Shown in pieces: positions 54,374 to 64,000 of a stretch of 64,000 nucleotides of DNA. The notes below the pieces were generated by a model that was not told the origin of the DNA, did not search any database, and was given only the letters and a program-made list of their open reading frames with translations. Position numbers and translations under genes: made by a program. Numbering within the stretch: the stretch's first letter is position 1; each line of letters opens with the position of its first letter. The stretch is from Rheum nobile (Eukaryota; Streptophyta; Magnoliopsida; Caryophyllales; Polygonaceae): the NCBI GenBank assembly GCA_027886185.1, contig WOAB01000040.1, positions 744,001 through 808,000 on the forward strand, written 5' to 3'.

Positions 54374-55836
54374 TGACGGGGCTAAAGATGCGCAATGCAA
54401 ATATCGTTGATTAGCCTTATCAAAGTAAAAAGTCCTAACAGACCTACTAAACAGATGTATAGTAAGCAAGCAAGGGTCGAACCCACAGGGAAGGTCTGAT
54501 GTAGTATGCAATTGTGAATGATAAGTAACAAGCAAGGGGGGTTTAGTTATCACGAGAAAGCAAAGCAAGCAAAGCAAACAAGTTTGGTTGAGTTGAGAAA
54601 ATATAATGGGGAAAGTAGTCCTACTAGAGCGAGATCCACAATACAGAGATATAATTTGATCACAGAAATCTATTTAATCCAAGTTCTTTTACTATCCTTA
54701 TAGTTGTTCCCACCCTGATCTTAAGTACTATCGATTCTCACAGTTGTCGATAGACTTATCACTATGCCAATGGTAAAATACCACCGATTCTCACAGTTGT
54801 CGGTATACTTTACCACCAATAAAGCAATAGCAATACACACAAGGATATAGGATACATGCAAATAGAAAGACGTATTAATACTCGCATGCAACTGATTCTC
54901 ACTCACAATTGTACGCTCGGAACCCCTATACGCACAATTGTGTTTGCTACTAGATATGCACTCGGAACCCCTATATGCAATCCTAGCAATTGATAAAAAG
55001 TATTCAACCTAGTTGATCAGGCTAAGAAGAACAACAAGAAATCAATATTCAATATAACCAAGAGAATCAAACCAACACTTATAAGGATAAGAACAAGGAA
55101 TATAAATCTCACAAACACATCAACTGTATTGCTTCAATCGTCTAGTAGAACAAAGGGAAGTTAGTTCTTCATTCAAACGAGAATGAAAACCTAATAGAAA
55201 AGTAAACTGCGTAATGTAAAAGCGTCTGCCTCTGGGGCGTGACTGCCCACTCAAGACCTAGAAAGAGGTCTTAAATAGGTTTAGGAAATAAGTTAACCTA
55301 ATGGAAATAACAAAGGAAATAAAATAATAGAAATAAGAAAGTCCGAAATGCAATAAAGGAAATAAAATCTTCTGCTGGCCGCGAGGTGTGACGTGCCCAC
55401 CGCGGGACGTCAGTCTTCTAGTTGCCTTCTCTGAGATCCACCGCCGGGTCGCGGTGGCTTCTAGCACGGGGCGTCAAGTTACACCGCGGGGCGGCGGTGC
55501 CTTTTTCAGCTTCTGCGACACTTTAGTAGAAACACCATAACTTTTGATTCCCAACTCGGATTGCGCTCATATTTTGAGGACTTGCAGTAGACTTCAAGAT
55601 ATAACTCCTCGAATTGGAATCACTTCATTTGGACATCTGAGTAGATAGAACGAACCATTTGAATTCAGCATATTGTTCTTCTACTCTTCAATACACTTCA
55701 AACCTCTATAAATCCCATGATTTCTTCACTTCTCTCCACAACTTCTGGATTACAGACTTAGCCACAAATCTCATCCTAAAATCCTCTAAATAATGCTAAT
55801 AATTACTAGTTAAGGTGCATGAAATGACACCTATCA
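54374..55836 (-). repeat. 3' LTR of element D
   Basis: Carries one CCGCGGGGCGGCGG unit at about 55484 and related boxes at about 55395-55460; the partner LTR has an extra 20-bp unit. Confidence 0.92.
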
Positions 55837-55855
55837 AATTCCCCCATACTTAGAC
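55837..55855 (-). other. 3' polypurine tract of element D
   Basis: Minus-strand TCTAAGTATGGGGGAATT directly before the LTR. Confidence 0.8.
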
Positions 55856-56179
55856 CTTTACTCGTCCCGAGTAAGCTAATGATAAACCTACTCTCTCAAT
55901 CGAACACCAAGGTCTCAGGAAGTATAAGAAAATATGACACCAGCAACTACAACATCTCAACAATCAGCTCCAGACAATCAAGCTAAAAGGGAAGCAGAGT
56001 ACTTCCCCCAAGCTTATCCCAAACACCACAGAGTGAATCAAATCTAATCCTAATCTCCCATCTATCTTCTTATCTCTCCAGAGTCACCTACCCGAATCCT
56101 CCTTATAACTCCTCTTCTTGTGACGCCTCGCCAAGAATAATGAGAAATCCTAAAATCACTCTTCTTCTTTTCGCTCATT

Positions 56180-56345
56180 TTGTCAAGACGTCCTTTCGGG
56201 TTTTCACCAAGCCACTCATTTCATTTTTCAATAGATGTACTCACATAAGCTCACGTCACTCTTGACCACATATTACCCCAGCCTAATGCTGGTCCAAGCC
56301 ACTTGCTTATTGCCTAGGCCGCCCTTTCGGATTTTCGACCTATCC
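56180..56345 (-). other. Paired hairpins capped by AAATCCGAAAGGGC / AAAACCCGAAAGGAC, element D
   Basis: Hairpin 1 stem TAGGTC/GGCCTA (56342-56337 and 56320-56315) differs from B and C yet still pairs. Hairpin 2 (about 56183-56210) pairs only weakly. Confidence 0.55.
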
Positions 56346-56430
56346 CAGGATTTCTAATGTATGCCTTTTTCAATTTTTCGCTTTTTTCATTTTTTAATTT
56401 TTCTCCTCAACAACGTAGCAAGTATAGAAC

Positions 56431-56466
56431 TCTCCCCCATGCTTAAACATTGCAATGTCCTCAATG
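56431..56466 (-). other. Internal polypurine tract and CATTG hairpin, element D
   Basis: Minus-strand CATTGAGGACATTG, then TAAGCATGGGGGAGA, about 600 bp before the LTR-adjacent PPT. Confidence 0.6.
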
Positions 56467-56512
56467 TAATGAAAGACAAAAGAATAAAGCACAGGGAAAA
56501 ACAAAAAATATC

Positions 56513-56880
56513 TCACAAACGTCGCCAAGCTGCTTGGACACTGTAGGTGTCGTTGGCGGTCTTCTCAATAAATGCCCAGGTCTCTGGTGTTAGGCGGGTG
56601 TCTTCATCAACTCTATAATCTTCTCCTACCGTGCAATCAAAAGGGAACCACTTTGGTGAGTAGTGATAAAACAATGATAGTAGGGTTGCACGGCCTTCTA
56701 GGAACACATGGTGGATCCCAGATGTAATCATGGTGTGGACTCTAGTGTTCCTCCTCCTCAGCGGTCAATTGTAGGGCCATCATCGTTGTCAAATAAAAAT
56801 GTGGGGTGAATGTCTCTTCCTTGACAACATGATGCGCACCATCTCCATAGGGAACTCTGGACAGCTGGCCTTCGGTACCT
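56513..56880 (-). pseudogene. Remnant of the third ORF, element D
   Basis: A 72-codon frame (56731-56513) ends just before the internal PPT, as the third ORFs of B and C do. An AEEEEH-type acidic patch lies upstream in another frame. No clear alignment with B or C, so the identification is positional. Confidence 0.35.
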
Positions 56881-57106
56881 CTTTTTTTTTTTTTTTTTTT
56901 GCCCCCCGTTTAAGGTTTTTTCGGGGAGTGACTTAGTGCAGGGAAAAAGAAGATTTACAATGGTGTGGGAAACACCTTCTTCAATTCACATATGGTCTCC
57001 TCCCTGCAGGTTAGTCGGAAACAAAGAAAAAGAAAAACAAAGCAAAAACATACTAAAGAAAAAAATGTAAAAACAAAGAAAGAAAAACAAGGGAAAAGAA
57101 AAACAT
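56881..57106. other. Poly-T tract and A-rich spacer of element D
   Basis: A run of about 20 T (56883-56900), CCCCCC and purine-rich DNA. No gene seen. Confidence 0.5.
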
Positions 57107-57156
57107 ACCTCGGGTTGCCTCCCGGATAGCGCCTTAGTTATTGTCATGGCTTGACA
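57107..57156 (-). other. Conserved hairpin module with splice-donor-like end, element D
   Basis: Minus sense: TGTCA-AGCCA-TGACA, ATAACTAAGGCGCT, then CCGGGAGGCAACCCGAG/GTATGT (donor-like GT at 57108-57107). Confidence 0.65.
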
Positions 57157-57168
57157 TCCTGCTCATTC

Positions 57169-58894
57169 TCAACTTGGGTTGCTCACAACAACTGAACTCC
57201 TAAGACCAATATCAGGGGGATGTCTCTTTGTATACTCCATGTCGATCCGTTCCCCCATGCTTGTGCAATTGTTGATGGCTGGACCACTCGTCGTATCCAT
57301 GAATGCACTTGCCATCTTTAAAAACTGTCTACCCAGCATCTCAGGGGCTGCATGTATGTCCTGCTCCGTATCCAGCGTATAAAAATCAGCCACTGGCATC
57401 AAGGCCTCCTTCTTGTGCTTCCCCTTTGGTTTCTTTTTGATCTTACCCAGCGCCCTTAAAAGTTCTGTGTAGCACGGGGCACTGTTTGCTAAATGGACCA
57501 AAGGGATGGTTGCCTTGCAGCTACTGGAGGTGTCGAAGAGATCCTTGTTGTCAATTATCATCCTCTCCTTTAGTGCCTCCGGAAAGGGGACAGGGAGCTT
57601 TTCAGAACCAAGAGGAGGAAAAGTTGGACGAACAAAGGGGTCCTCTTCTTCGTCATGATCAATATCTAGATCTGGGCATTCACCGCGGGGTGGTAGTCTC
57701 ACCGCGAGGCGGTGTTCTTGGCCACGGGGCGGTGGTGTTAACTCAGGACAACTGAGAGCTTCAGCCGGGTCGCGGTGGGTGTCGCCGCGGGGCGGTGGAA
57801 CTTGCCCATCTTCAATTTCAGCTCTATCGTCCTTTTCAGCAGTAGGGGCGACTTGTAATTCCTTGCCACTTCGGAGGGTCACAACATTTACACTTTCATG
57901 CGCGGCCCTTTTGTCCAACCTAGTGACCACATCTGTCAAATGAACCACGGCCTCCTTCATGCTCTTGATGCTGGCCTCAGTAGTTTGCACATGCGTTGTG
58001 AAGTGCATTGTTAAGGTCTTGAGCATGTCTTCAGTTGAAGGGGAGTTACTAGCATGGGAATCTACTGGTAGCTCATCAAAGTGGGGTTGAGGTGCTTCTT
58101 GTTTACCCGTCTTCGCAATAATGTCTTTCAATGAAGTAATTTCTTGCAATAAATGTGCATCATTGGAGTTGACATCATTAACTCCTCTGGTCTTTGGGGC
58201 TTCATCGAAATCTCTTGTGCTCTCAGCCATATCATGAAGTCTAGTCATGGCTGCATCAGGGGTCATATTCAAGATACTACCACCACATGTAGCATCTATG
58301 ATTCTTCTTTCATCATCCAGCAGCCCACTGTAAACATAGAGTACTAGAGCTTTCTTGTCAAAACCATGGAACGGGCAACTAGAGCAAAGTCGTTTGAACC
58401 GCTCACAATAGTCATAAAGGATCTCCTCCTCTCCTTGTTCAATACTGGCAATTTCCCTTTTCAAAGCGTTCACCATCCTGGTTGGGAAATATTGTGTGAG
58501 GAAAGCCTTATGTAGCTCAGCCCATGAATCTATGCTTTCGCCAGGCAGATGATAGTACTAGTCCTCAGCATCGTCTTTAAGAGTGAACCTGAAGGCTCTC
58601 ATTTTAATCTGATCCTCAGTGACGTTGGCTGGTTTAATGCTCATGATGACGTTGTGGAATTTACCCAAGTGTAGGATGGGGTCCTCTCCACATCGTCCAT
58701 GGTATCTCGGGAGCAAACGTATCACTCCTGTTCTGAGCTCAAATGTCACACCATCCGCAAGGGGTGGAATGATTACAACCAATGGCTGTTGTATCAAATC
58801 TGGCGCAGTCAGCTGTCGGAGTGTCTGTGCCATTCGTACCTGTTTCTGTATCAACTTCAACAAGTAGTGAATCAATAGCAAAGGTGCGGACCGT
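57169..58894 (-). pseudogene. gag-protease pseudogene of element D
   Basis: The start codon position homologous to B and C reads ACG (58894-58892) and a frameshift follows. The rest is one frame (58881-57169) interrupted by a single TAG (58560-58558), where the relatives have Trp. Capsid motifs include VTFELRTGVIRLLPRYHG, PANVTEDQIKMRAFRF and RLCSSCPFHGFDKKALVLYV. No zinc knuckle is visible. TLRSGKELQVAP marks the gag-protease junction and a PPRGDTHRDP linker follows. The protease is internally deleted: the DLGASIN active-site block is missing, leaving EMLGRQFLKMASAFMD. It cannot encode an active protease. Confidence 0.8.
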
Positions 58895-58952
58895 AAGATA
58901 GATCCACACCGCAGTCAATCACAAAAATACACAACAAAACAGAAAACTTCCT

Positions 58953-58966
58953 CGGCAACGGCGCCA
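58953..58966 (-). other. Primer binding site of element D (tRNA-Asp type)
   Basis: Minus-strand TGGCGCCGTTGCCG, five bases from the LTR. Confidence 0.86.
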
Positions 58967-58970
58967 AATT

Positions 58971-60437
58971 TGACGGGGCTAAAGATGCGCAATGCAAATA
59001 TCGTTGATTAGCCTTATCAAAGTAAAAAGTCCTAACAGACCTACTAAACAGATGTATAGTAAGCAAGCAAGGGTCGAACCCACAGGGAAGGTCTGATGCA
59101 GTATGCAATTGTGAATGATAAGTAACAAGCAAGGGGGGTTTAGTTATCACGAGAAAGCAAAGCAAGCAATGAGTTGAGAAAATATAATGGGGAAAGTAGT
59201 CCTATTAGAGCGAGATCCACAATACATAGATATAATTTGATCACAGAAATCTATTTAACCCAAGTTCTTTTACTATCCTTATAGTTGTTCCCACCCTGAT
59301 CTTAAGTACTATCGATTCTCACAGTTGTCGATAGACTTATCACTATGCCAATGGTAAAATACCACCGATTCTCACAGTTGTCGGTATACTTTACCACCAA
59401 CAAAGCAATAGCAATACACACAAGGATATAGGATACATGCAAATAGAAAGACGTATTAATACTCGCATGCAACTGATTCTCACTCACAATTGTACGCTCG
59501 GAACCCCTATATGCACAATTGTGTTTGCTACTAGATATGCACTCGGAACCCCTATATGCAATCCTAGCAATTGATAAAAAGTATTCAACCTAGTTGATCA
59601 GGCTAAGAAGAACAACAAGAAATCAATATTCAATATAACCAAGAGAATCAAACCAACACTTATAAGGATAAGAACAAGGAATAAAAATCTCACAAACACA
59701 TCAACTGTATTGCTTCAATCGTCTAGTAGAACAAAGGGAAGTTAGTTCTTCATTCAAACGAGAATGAAAACCTAATAGAAAAGTAAACTGCGTAATGTAA
59801 AAGTGTCTGCCTCTAGGGCGTGACTGCCCACTCAAGACCTAGAAAGAGGTCTTAAATAGGTTTAGGAAATAAGTTAACCTAATGGAAATAACAAAGGAAA
59901 TAAAATAATAGAAATAAGAAAGTCTGAAATGCAATAAAGGAAATAAAATCTTCTGCTGGCCGCGAGGCGTGACGTGCCCACCGCGGGGCGTCAGTCTTCT
60001 AGTTTCCTTCTCTGAGATCCACCGCCGGGTCGCGGTGGCTTCTGGCGCGGGGTGTCAAGTTACACCGCGGGGCGGTGAGTTCCACCGCGGGGCGGCGGTG
60101 CCTTTTTCAGCTTCTGCGACACTTTAGTATAAATACCATAACTTTTTATTCTCAACTCGGATTGCGCTCATATTTTGAGGATTTGCAGTAGACTTCAAGA
60201 TCTAACTCCTAGAATTGGAATCACTTCATTTGGACATCTGAGTAGAGATAACGAACCATTTGAATTCAGCATATTGTTCTTCTACTCTTCAATACACTTC
60301 AAACCTCTATAAATCCCATGATTTCTTCACTTTTCTCCACAACTTCTGGATTACAGACTTAGCCACAAATCTCATCCTAAACTCCTCTAAATAATGCTAA
60401 TAATTGCTAGTTAAGGTGCATGAAATGACACCTATCA
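58971..60437 (-). repeat. 5' LTR of element D
   Basis: Near-identical to 54374-55836. A 17-base deletion near 59168 removes one AGCAAACAAGTTTGG-type phrase, and an extra GC unit is present at about 60063-60083. Confidence 0.92.
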
Positions 60438-60600
60438 TTCATCATGTGCACTATATATGAAGTGCATGTAGTGCAGGATTATATAGTGCACATGAAGTGC
60501 TATGTCTACTGATTTTTTTTAACATGTGCTATGTCTACTGATTTTTTCATGAATACATGAAGTGCTATGTCTTAAAAATCATGTTAGTGTCGAGTCTAGA
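60438..60600. repeat. Continuation of the ATTCATG/AAGTGCTATGT repeat array
   Basis: ATGAAGTGCATGTAGTGC, TGCTATGTCTACTGATTTTT (twice) and CATGAATACATGAAGTG phrases continue the array cut at 54373. Confidence 0.75.
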
Positions 60601-60752
60601 TCCTAAACCCCTAAACCCTAAACCCCTAAACCCTAGACCCTAAACCCATAAACCCTAGACCCTAGACCATAATCCCTACACCCTAATCCCTAGACCCTAG
60701 ACCCTAATCCCTAGACCCTAATACCTAAACCCTAATCCCTAAACCCTAGAAC
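60601..60752. repeat. Degenerate interstitial telomere-like array
   Basis: About 20 units of CCCTAAA, CCCCTAAA, CCCTAGA and CCCTAAT in one orientation, related to the plant telomere repeat CCCTAAA. Confidence 0.85.
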
Positions 60753-61823
60753 CTAAACTCTATTGATTTAGTTTTAATACCTAACACAATCAAACATTAT
60801 AAATCGAACAACACAAAAATAAACAATACCTTTTAGTTTCGATGCCTCTTCCAAGTGAACAACTTCTGATATTTAAATAATTTCAGATAATTTCATTTTG
60901 CAAAGGCAATTTAGATAATTTCATTTTGCTTCATTTTGCTTTATAACTTTTTTTACACTTTCTCCTCATTTTGCTTAACAGGTTTGAACCTAAGAAATAT
61001 GCTACACCTTCTCCTTCTTTAATTGAAGATGTACTTCCATGTGGAATTGGATTGGACACTTAAGCAAAGACTTAAACCCTACCCTAAACTGAAACATCTA
61101 AGGGTATGCCTCCTACTCTAATGTTAAGACTATATTTAATTGATACTTAACATTAAAAAATGTACTGAATTTTGTTCACATGAAATAACAGGTTTTAGCA
61201 TTTGTCCTCCAATTAATACATCTATTACAGTACAATGATTCAAGATATACAGTAAGGTCATATTCTATCTTTTAATACTTAAGTTGTTATAATTAATGTA
61301 TATTATAAATCTATTACCTAATATACATTATTTATTATGGGTATAGGACAGCTGTGTGTGAGTCCAGACTGAATCATCAAAAAAAATTGGATTGTTATTG
61401 CATATAATTACAGAAGACATACAGGTATGACAAGAATTAGTCGTTTACATTTAAGTTCTTAAAATTAGTCTCATAGAGTACTTAGTAAATTAGTATTATT
61501 GTATGTTTTCAGTAACCTGGAACCTAAATCATATAACTGAAAAATAGTATATTAGTTTTATTGCATGTTTTCATTATCGTAGAACCTAAGTCATATATCT
61601 ACCCCTGCTATTGATTTAGTTTTAGTAACAAAATATCATTCAAGAAAAACAAAATTATAAAATTGAAATGATATAAACTGACCAGAAATCTGCAATAGAA
61701 TCAAAACAAATTGTCTAACTTGGAGGAATTACTAAACATCAAACTTAAATGAAAAGGGCCATTCTAAACTTAACAAAAATCTGCAAAACGAAATTATTAA
61801 ATTTAATTTTTATATGAAATTGT
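60753..61823. other. AT-rich non-coding DNA with duplicated blocks
   Basis: About 60796-60850 resembles 42576-42640 (AAATCGAACAACA, TTAGTTTCGATG). About 61028-61160 resembles 53887-54030 and 42230-42310. About 61335-61440 resembles 42330-42430. No ORF supported. Confidence 0.55.
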
Positions 61824-64000
61824 TTATTCATCTAGCTTTTCCTCCTTCACTTTCTTGAATATAAGCCTCTTCCTCGTACTTGAGTGCTCCCCACGATTAG
61901 CTAAAGGACAATCATCAGCTTTAGTAATCTCCTCTTCATCCGATTCACCATTTTCATCATCTTCATCGATGTTAATATAGTGACGCTTACGGGGTGAAAC
62001 CATTTCATTCGAAGAAACTTTTGACATAATATCATTGTCTAGGGTGAACGATTCTAGATTTTCCTATCAATAAATAAATTAAAAATTATTACATTTGTAA
62101 GTAAAAATAAATTAATTCATAAAAAACTTAAAAATTTAGCATTACATAATCATAATTCAGCGATATATACCACATATTCTTTGGTCGTTTTCTCAAATTT
62201 CTCAATGAGAGTTGTATCGTCGGTCATATTCGTCACGGTATATGCCGAAGGTGAAGGAAGTCTGCTAATATTGAATTGCGAAATAAGAACTCTAAATAAC
62301 ATTTTTTTGTTCATCAAGACATTTAAATCTTTCGGGATGTTATTTATGTCCTCATCCTGAAAAAAAAAAAGTTCAATAAAAAACTACAATTACTAAGTAA
62401 TGCAATAAGATTTATATATATACCTTATCCATTGATTCGATAATGCTCGAAACAGTTTTCTTCAACAATTGAGAAATTTCCCTATCAAATATAGTGAACT
62501 GAGCGGTACTAGATCCGTCTATAACACTAACTTGAACACTAAATCTGCATATAAAAAAACAATTACAATGTCATGTATAAACATTAAAATAACTGAATTC
62601 TGCATGTAATTACAGATTTTGTGAAAAATCTACACAATGACTGATTAAAAGAGTACTGAACACAATTGACTGAATTGAAATGACAGAATTTAATGACAAA
62701 ATTCTGTACCTAGGGACTGCATAGTTAACCAAAGTTTCACATTTTTTTACACCAAAACTTTTCCTCTTGCGGTTGCACCTTACTTTTACAACGTTTGCAA
62801 GAATTATAGTACCATCCGTAGGAATCTTCAATGTGATCAATGGTGGCAAGAGTAATAGCTTACAGAACCTATAGTTCATATTATATATAAATATGTAAGA
62901 TAGTGTAAATAAATTTGACTAATATTTATTCACACATAAATAGTAATTCTAAAATTTTGAACTAACTGTTCCTCGATCGTGAAGATGTTCGTAAAGTTCA
63001 TCTAAAGTTTTTCTATCATTCACGTTTAAGAAAAGGTCGGCTTGGGAGTAGGACGGCTCATTTGTCAATTGTACACAACTTTGGCCACCTTTTGAACATT
63101 CGTTTTTTGAGAAACTACATAATAAAGACAAATAGTATAGGTTAATTAAAATAAATATCACAATATTGGATATTAAAATGCATATTTTATGTAATAATAA
63201 TAATATTACCTTTTCTTAAATTCAGCAATCTCACAGACGCTATCATCATCAAAATAAATCCTTGTGCCATAATAACCATTTGACAAATTAGGTGTATTAT
63301 TCCATTTTTCTAGCTTTCCAAATTGTATAATAACAACGACGAAATTTTGAGCAGAAGCACCAACAAATGGACGACATAATTCGGCATAATCATCCCATAA
63401 TGTACAATTGATGACATTATCCATGTAATATTATACAATATAAAACAATAACTACGGATATAAAAGAACGGAATATAAAATTACATATGAAATTTTATTA
63501 CAATGCAGAATTTCAATAACAAAATAAATACCTTGTATCAATCAATTATATATTGATCCTTTTACCCTCTTTTCTGTTCCGGTTAGTAAAGGTAACAATG
63601 TTGTCACCAATTCCAACCAATTGACCAATAACATCTACACAATAATTACTATTATGTGTAAAATAAAATATTAAATGTACTGAAACAGTAATTGTTATAA
63701 TATAATCAAATGATAAATTTAAAGATTTACTAACCATAAAGATATACTTGATCCAGTGACTCGTCGATGATTTTTTTGAAATCAGCGAATTTGAATCCAT
63801 GAATAGGAATAGAAATTGATGAACTTCGCTTAATTGTAGTGTTGCGATAAAATATTATCTTGTATTTATGATTAGAGAACTTGAAAGGTATATCATAAAG
63901 ATCAACTCCAAAGTTTGAAATCAAATATACACCTCTTTCCTCTAATATTGCAAAATTCACCATAAAAGCTTCCTTAATGACTCCATGGATTTTCTCACCC
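61824..64000 (-). CDS. RPA1-like single-stranded DNA-binding protein gene (partial, Helitron-type)
   Basis: Exons inferred (minus): 64000-63735, 63634-63566, about 63424-63210, 63114-62967, about 62858-62710, 62544-62424, 62356-62171, 62063-61824. The first carries GVYLISNFGVDLYDIPFKFS (DUF223/OB-fold type). The third carries NCTLWDDYAELC and VVVIIQFGKLEKW (DBD-B-like). The fourth carries EPSYSQADLFLNVNDRKTLD. The sixth and seventh form a DBD-C-like end: VIDGSSTAQFTIFDREISQL and LNVLMNKKMLFRVLISQFNI. The last exon is charged and ends KKVKEEKLDE. The zinc-ribbon part keeps only some Cys (CNRK, KKCE). Most junctions keep phase, for example CCT-AG/A at 62710/62544. Such RPA-like genes are known companions of plant Helitron Rep genes; a host RPA1 paralogue is the alternative. 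The start lies beyond 64000. Confidence 0.8.

Larger units (their letters stand above)
54374..60437 (-). mobile_element. Element D: Athila-like non-autonomous LTR retrotransposon
   Basis: TSD TTCAT at 54369-54373 and 60438-60442. LTRs of 1463 and 1467 bp (TGACGGGGC...CACCTATCA in plus orientation). Minus order: 5' LTR, tRNA-Asp-type PBS, decayed gag-protease frame, hairpin module, remnant of the third ORF, internal PPT, hairpin pair, PPT, LTR. 6064 bp. The most reduced of the three Athila-like elements. Confidence 0.93.

Noticed and set aside
54721..54906. 61-residue ORF duplicated at 59302-59487 as a conserved small gene
   Set aside because: Conserved only because it lies in both LTRs of element D.

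Overview
This window is repeat-dominated plant nuclear DNA, most likely from a eudicot with a large or heterochromatic genome. The evidence is long-terminal-repeat retrotransposons primed by plant tRNA-iMet and tRNA-Asp type sites, a plant-style intron-rich Helitron replicase gene, a plant RPA-like single-strand DNA-binding protein gene, CCCTAAA-type telomere-like repeats, and AT-rich host sequence with TGGGCY and telobox motifs. I see no complete ordinary host gene. LAYOUT: 1-670 AT-rich DNA with short repeats. 671-4677 the 3' half of a Ty3/gypsy chromovirus-like element on the minus strand (element G: RNase H tail, integrase, 3' LTR). 4678-about 5465 an unclassified transposon-like fragment. 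About 5507-9540 a broken Helitron Rep gene (minus). 10140-11131 a promoter-like region and a possible captured exon (plus). 11132-14284 a solo LTR (H) with a perfect 5-bp target duplication. 14530-39145 a three-level nest: chromovirus-like element A (plus) carries Athila-like element B (minus, 22567-39094) in its 3' LTR, and B carries Athila-like element C (plus, 25842-33906) inside its third ORF. Each level has a 5-bp target-site duplication (TACAC, CCTAC, CTCCT). 39148-39463 a small TIR element with a tRNA-like core. 39466-42941 AT-rich host DNA with tandem duplications. 42942-51963 a gag-only Ty3/gypsy element (E, plus, TSD GTTTA). 52539-53504 a two-exon gene for an unrecognised acidic-tailed protein (minus). 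54374-60437 a third Athila-like element (D, minus, TSD TTCAT). 60438-61823 repeats including a degenerate interstitial telomere-like array. 61824-64000 an RPA1-like gene (minus, running off the window). HOW THE PARTS RELATE: with the LTR elements removed, the remaining DNA holds a Rep gene, the acidic-tailed gene and an RPA-like gene on the same strand, plus duplicated non-coding blocks. This suggests, as inference only, one or more Helitron copies expanded by later LTR insertions. The Athila-like elements B, C and D have PBS, gag, a protease region and, in B and C, a third ORF, but no reverse transcriptase, RNase H or integrase, so they look non-autonomous. They nevertheless share conserved RNA-level structures with compensatory stem changes: a hairpin pair after the protease ORF, and a pair of hairpins capped by AAAACCCGAAAGGGC lying between an internal and the LTR-adjacent polypurine tract. 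A further cross-family oddity is the presence of GC-rich boxes spaced about 20 bp in five different LTR families. LIMITS: all comparisons were made by eye. Family names rest on motifs, not on database searches.
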